From: CAZISM01 sp964541895
GTDB lineage: Bacteria > Zhuqueibacterota > Zhuqueibacteria > Residuimicrobiales > Residuimicrobiaceae
Length of the DNA: 7,930 nucleotides
Assembly (NCBI GenBank): GCA_964541895.1
Contig: CAZISM010000193.1
Coordinates: 1 to 7,930 of the forward strand
Direction of reading: 5' to 3'
Numbering within the stretch: the first letter of the stretch is position 1; every line of letters starts with the position of its first letter. Both the position numbers and the translations under genes were made by a program. The notes under the pieces are model-generated. The model did not search any database, was not told where the DNA came from, and saw nothing but the letters and a program-made list of their open reading frames with translations. Below, one piece after another: positions 5,802 to 7,930 of this stretch.

Positions 5802-7930
5802 TCATCTACGAGATTCGGTTCGTAATTCTATGGTCCCCTGCGTACCGCTCAGGTCGCGAACCCATACCCAGTCGCTGTCTCCGGAATGTTGGGCATGGAA
5901 CGCAACAGCCCTGCCATCCACGGTTACTGCTTTTGCTTTTTCCCCGACAGGCAGAGGACCCAAACGAACGCTCAGCCGATCCACCGCGCTCTCGAAAGTG
6001 AACACAAAACGCAGCATGCCTGCCGTGCGGTCGCAGGTATAGCCGCCCAACTGACGCCGTGTACCGGTCAACATCGGAAAACGCTGCACCGAACAATGTG
6101 GCCAAGACAACGGAAAACGCGGCACCAGGCGCAGGTGGCGGGGGTCGTTGTCGTCAATGCCCATCATGACTCGTAACGCTTTGGTGGCATCGGCGAGGTG
6201 CGAGTCCTGTCCCATATAGCCGTTAACCGGAACGTACAACTTTTTATCGCGATGGACAATAATGCCTTCCGGGCAGATCCAGCCGCCGAGGTTCGGCAAA
6301 TAACAATAACTGACCAATTTGTTGATGAACTGTTCCGCATCTGTCATCTCATCCAGGAGCAACGCGGCCTGGGTCATCATGCCCTGGCCGTAGCCGTACA
6401 TGCGCAGGCAATCATAGTTTTTCCCCTGCATGAGAAACCGATAGGAATTGCGGCTGATTTCGAGATAGCGTCGCTCAAGATCATCGAGCCTGGCATACTC
6501 ATCGAGCGGGGTAAAGCTGTCACCTTCAGTCGACAGATGCAGGTGAATCAGTTTATGGGCATGATCCTGCCAATCGCAATCGGCTTCTGTATGCCAGACA
6601 GGCCCGGCCGGCCCGGCATCCACCAGATGCGTCAGAATGCCTTTGCGCAAGCGTTCATAGATGGTGCGCCACCGTTTCTCTTCCTGCTTTTTTTCCAATT
6701 GTTCAGCGAGCCGGATGTACAGCTTTAAGCCATGCAGACAGTTAAAAGATGAATAAATGTCATAATCGCTGTGCGCGCATTCGCTCTCGGTGAAAAGCAC
6801 GTCTTTTCCTTTGCCCGGGAAGAGGGATTCGGTCTCCATCTGCCAGGCGATCCAGTCCGCCGCAGCTCGGGTGGCTTGCCAGTGACGTTCGTTCCAGGCC
6901 AGGGATCGACCAGCCCAATGCCAGGCCATATAGCGACCCCACATGCAGATACCGTGGCCATCGTTTTCGCGGTTACCGGTTTCCTCGATGGCGCCGACCT
7001 TGCGCCGTGTAGCGCCTTCGCTCGTCATGGCCATGCCCGGATTGCGGATCCAGTGTGGCGGTACGGCATCAGCAAAGAGACAGCTGTCAAGCCAATCGAT
7101 ATAGGAATTGGCAAATTTATCATAGCCAAATGCAACCGCTTCGCGCAAGAGCTCACCGATGCCACGACTCCAGGCAGAACCGGTGGCGGCTGACGCTCCA
7201 GGCTGCCGTTCCTGGTAGATGTGGAAAAAATCCGGCAAGCCGTCATACCGGGCGCCATATCGTCGCCACACCCCCATGCCTGTGGTGTAATGGGTCAATG
7301 CTTTAGCTACTGTTTTCGAGGAACAACCTGTTCCTGCATCATCGATATGGGTAGCGCATTCCGGACCGTTATGGTACAAAAACGTCGCCGCATAGATGGC
7401 CTCGGTCGGTCCCCTGAAATCATAGCCTGGACCAATATAACCATCCGGCACAACCGGTTGTGTCAGATGGGGCAAGTCGTCTATCGAGGCATACAGGACA
7501 CGTTGAAGCGCTTTAGTTGATGGATGCCATTGGCTGGAGTTGATAAACTCCGGTGTCATCGGGCAGACCACGGCTTTTTCATTGCTGCAGTCTGGAAGGG
7601 GAAGGAGCGATCCTGTTTCCATTGTTTCAACGGTAATGCCGCCAATGAGAGGAAACCCGTGCATCTCTGGTGTTCCCTTGATATGCAGTCGCTGGATTTT
7701 ACGGCCACCGACGTCGAGGCTAAAAATATAACGCACCGCGTTGGAAAGTCCGCCAAAGGTACGTTCACCGTCGACCAGGCGGACAGCGTTTCGGATAATC
7801 GCACGAGGCTTTGGATCGCCGGCAAACAGATCGGCATCACAGTTGATGCCATAGGGCCAGCTACCCTGACCGTAGGCTGAGTAATGCCAGTTGATATCCC
7901 ATGGTCGGCCGTACCAAAAGTTTAAACCAT
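5802..7930 (-). CDS. Large putative (alpha/alpha)6-barrel carbohydrate-active protein (5' end beyond window)
   Basis: The frame is open from the right edge to a TGA at 5802-5804, giving 708 residues without the true start. A GTG at 7736 is internal, because coding continues upstream in the same frame for 64 codons (GLNFWYGRPWDINW and onward). The first 130 or so residues are beta-rich. The middle, roughly 7350-6200, is helical and rich in Trp, Tyr and His, with repeated paired helices as in (alpha/alpha)6-toroid glycosidases and lyases. Striking blocks are TGNRENDGHG, TESECAHSDYDIYSSFN (around 6740-6795), CDWQDHAHK and LGGWICPEG. The last 130 or so residues start with HLRLVPRFPLSWP and form a beta domain like the C-terminal domains of GH65-, GH78- or GH95-like enzymes. 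I cannot place it in a known family. Candidate acids lie in the blocks above, but none can be assigned as catalytic. As the first gene of the visible cluster, it probably shares a glycan substrate with the others. Any signal peptide is outside the window. Confidence 0.78.
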   Translation of the reverse strand, partial: GLNFWYGRPWDINWHYSAYGQGSWPYGINCDADLFAGDPKPRAIIRNAVRLVDGERTFGGLSNAVRYIFSLDVGGRKIQRLHIKGTPEMHGFPLIGGITVETMETGSLLPLPDCSNEKAVVCPMTPEFINSSQWHPSTKALQRVLYASIDDLPHLTQPVVPDGYIGPGYDFRGPTEAIYAATFLYHNGPECATHIDDAGTGCSSKTVAKALTHYTTGMGVWRRYGARYDGLPDFFHIYQERQPGASAATGSAWSRGIGELLREAVAFGYDKFANSYIDWLDSCLFADAVPPHWIRNPGMAMTSEGATRRKVGAIEETGNRENDGHGICMWGRYMAWHWAGRSLAWNERHWQATRAAADWIAWQMETESLFPGKGKDVLFTESECAHSDYDIYSSFNCLHGLKLYIRLAEQLEKKQEEKRWRTIYERLRKGILTHLVDAGPAGPVWHTEADCDWQDHAHKLIHLHLSTEGDSFTPLDEYARLDDLERRYLEISRNSYRFLMQGKNYDCLRMYGYGQGMMTQAALLLDEMTDAEQFINKLVSYCYLPNLGGWICPEGIIVHRDKKLYVPVNGYMGQDSHLADATKALRVMMGIDDNDPRHLRLVPRFPLSWPHCSVQRFPMLTGTRRQLGGYTCDRTAGMLRFVFTFESAVDRLSVRLGPLPVGEKAKAVTVDGRAVAFHAQHSGDSDWVWVRDLSGTQGTIELRTESRR

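Noticed and set aside
6198..6728. Plus-strand open frame of 176 codons
   Set aside because: It is antisense to the large (alpha/alpha)6-like gene, with no domain and no ribosome site that stands out.
7734..7736. GTG as the start of the large right-hand gene
   Set aside because: The same frame continues upstream without a stop to the window edge with protein-like sequence (VRLVDGERTFGGLSNA just before it), and there is no Shine-Dalgarno at the GTG. The real start is outside the window.

Overview
The window is a compact block of five protein-coding genes, all on the minus strand and packed like one operon. Gaps between genes are 10, about 57 and 55 bases, and the last junction is a 4-base ATGA overlap. 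Two genes run off the ends: the first-transcribed gene lacks its N-terminus (right edge) and the last lacks its C-terminus (left edge). I see no tRNA, rRNA, CRISPR array, insertion sequence, convincing promoter or terminator, and no gene-free stretch longer than about 60 bases.

In order of transcription (right to left): (1) 7930-5802, a large protein that looks like an (alpha/alpha)6-barrel carbohydrate-active enzyme with a C-terminal beta domain; (2) 5791-4823, an exported amidohydrolase of the sugar-lactonase type (COG3618 / Amidohydro_2) with a twin-arginine-like leader; (3) 4765-3197 and (4) 3141-1579, two tandem secreted paralogues of the GH99-like / WbsX-like glycosidase group, each with an N-terminal Ig-like domain and a C-terminal NEWSEG motif; (5) 1582-1, a secreted TIM-barrel-like protein that resembles an unclassified clan GH-A or GH42-like glycoside hydrolase.

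Taken together this looks like part of a polysaccharide or glycan utilisation locus. Secreted glycosidases would cut a complex glycan and an exported lactonase would act on a sugar lactone. COG3618 relatives include L-fucono- and L-rhamnono-lactonases, so a deoxysugar-containing glycan is a reasonable guess, but the substrate cannot be read from the sequence. No SusC/SusD transporter, sulfatase or regulator lies in the window.

The organism is probably a Gram-negative-type bacterium: there are Sec and Tat leaders, standard code and moderate GC. Large families of secreted GH99-like proteins next to unclassified glycosidases are typical of the PVC group (Lentisphaerota, Kiritimatiellota, Verrucomicrobiota, Planctomycetota). 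That assignment is inference from family knowledge, not from a marker gene.
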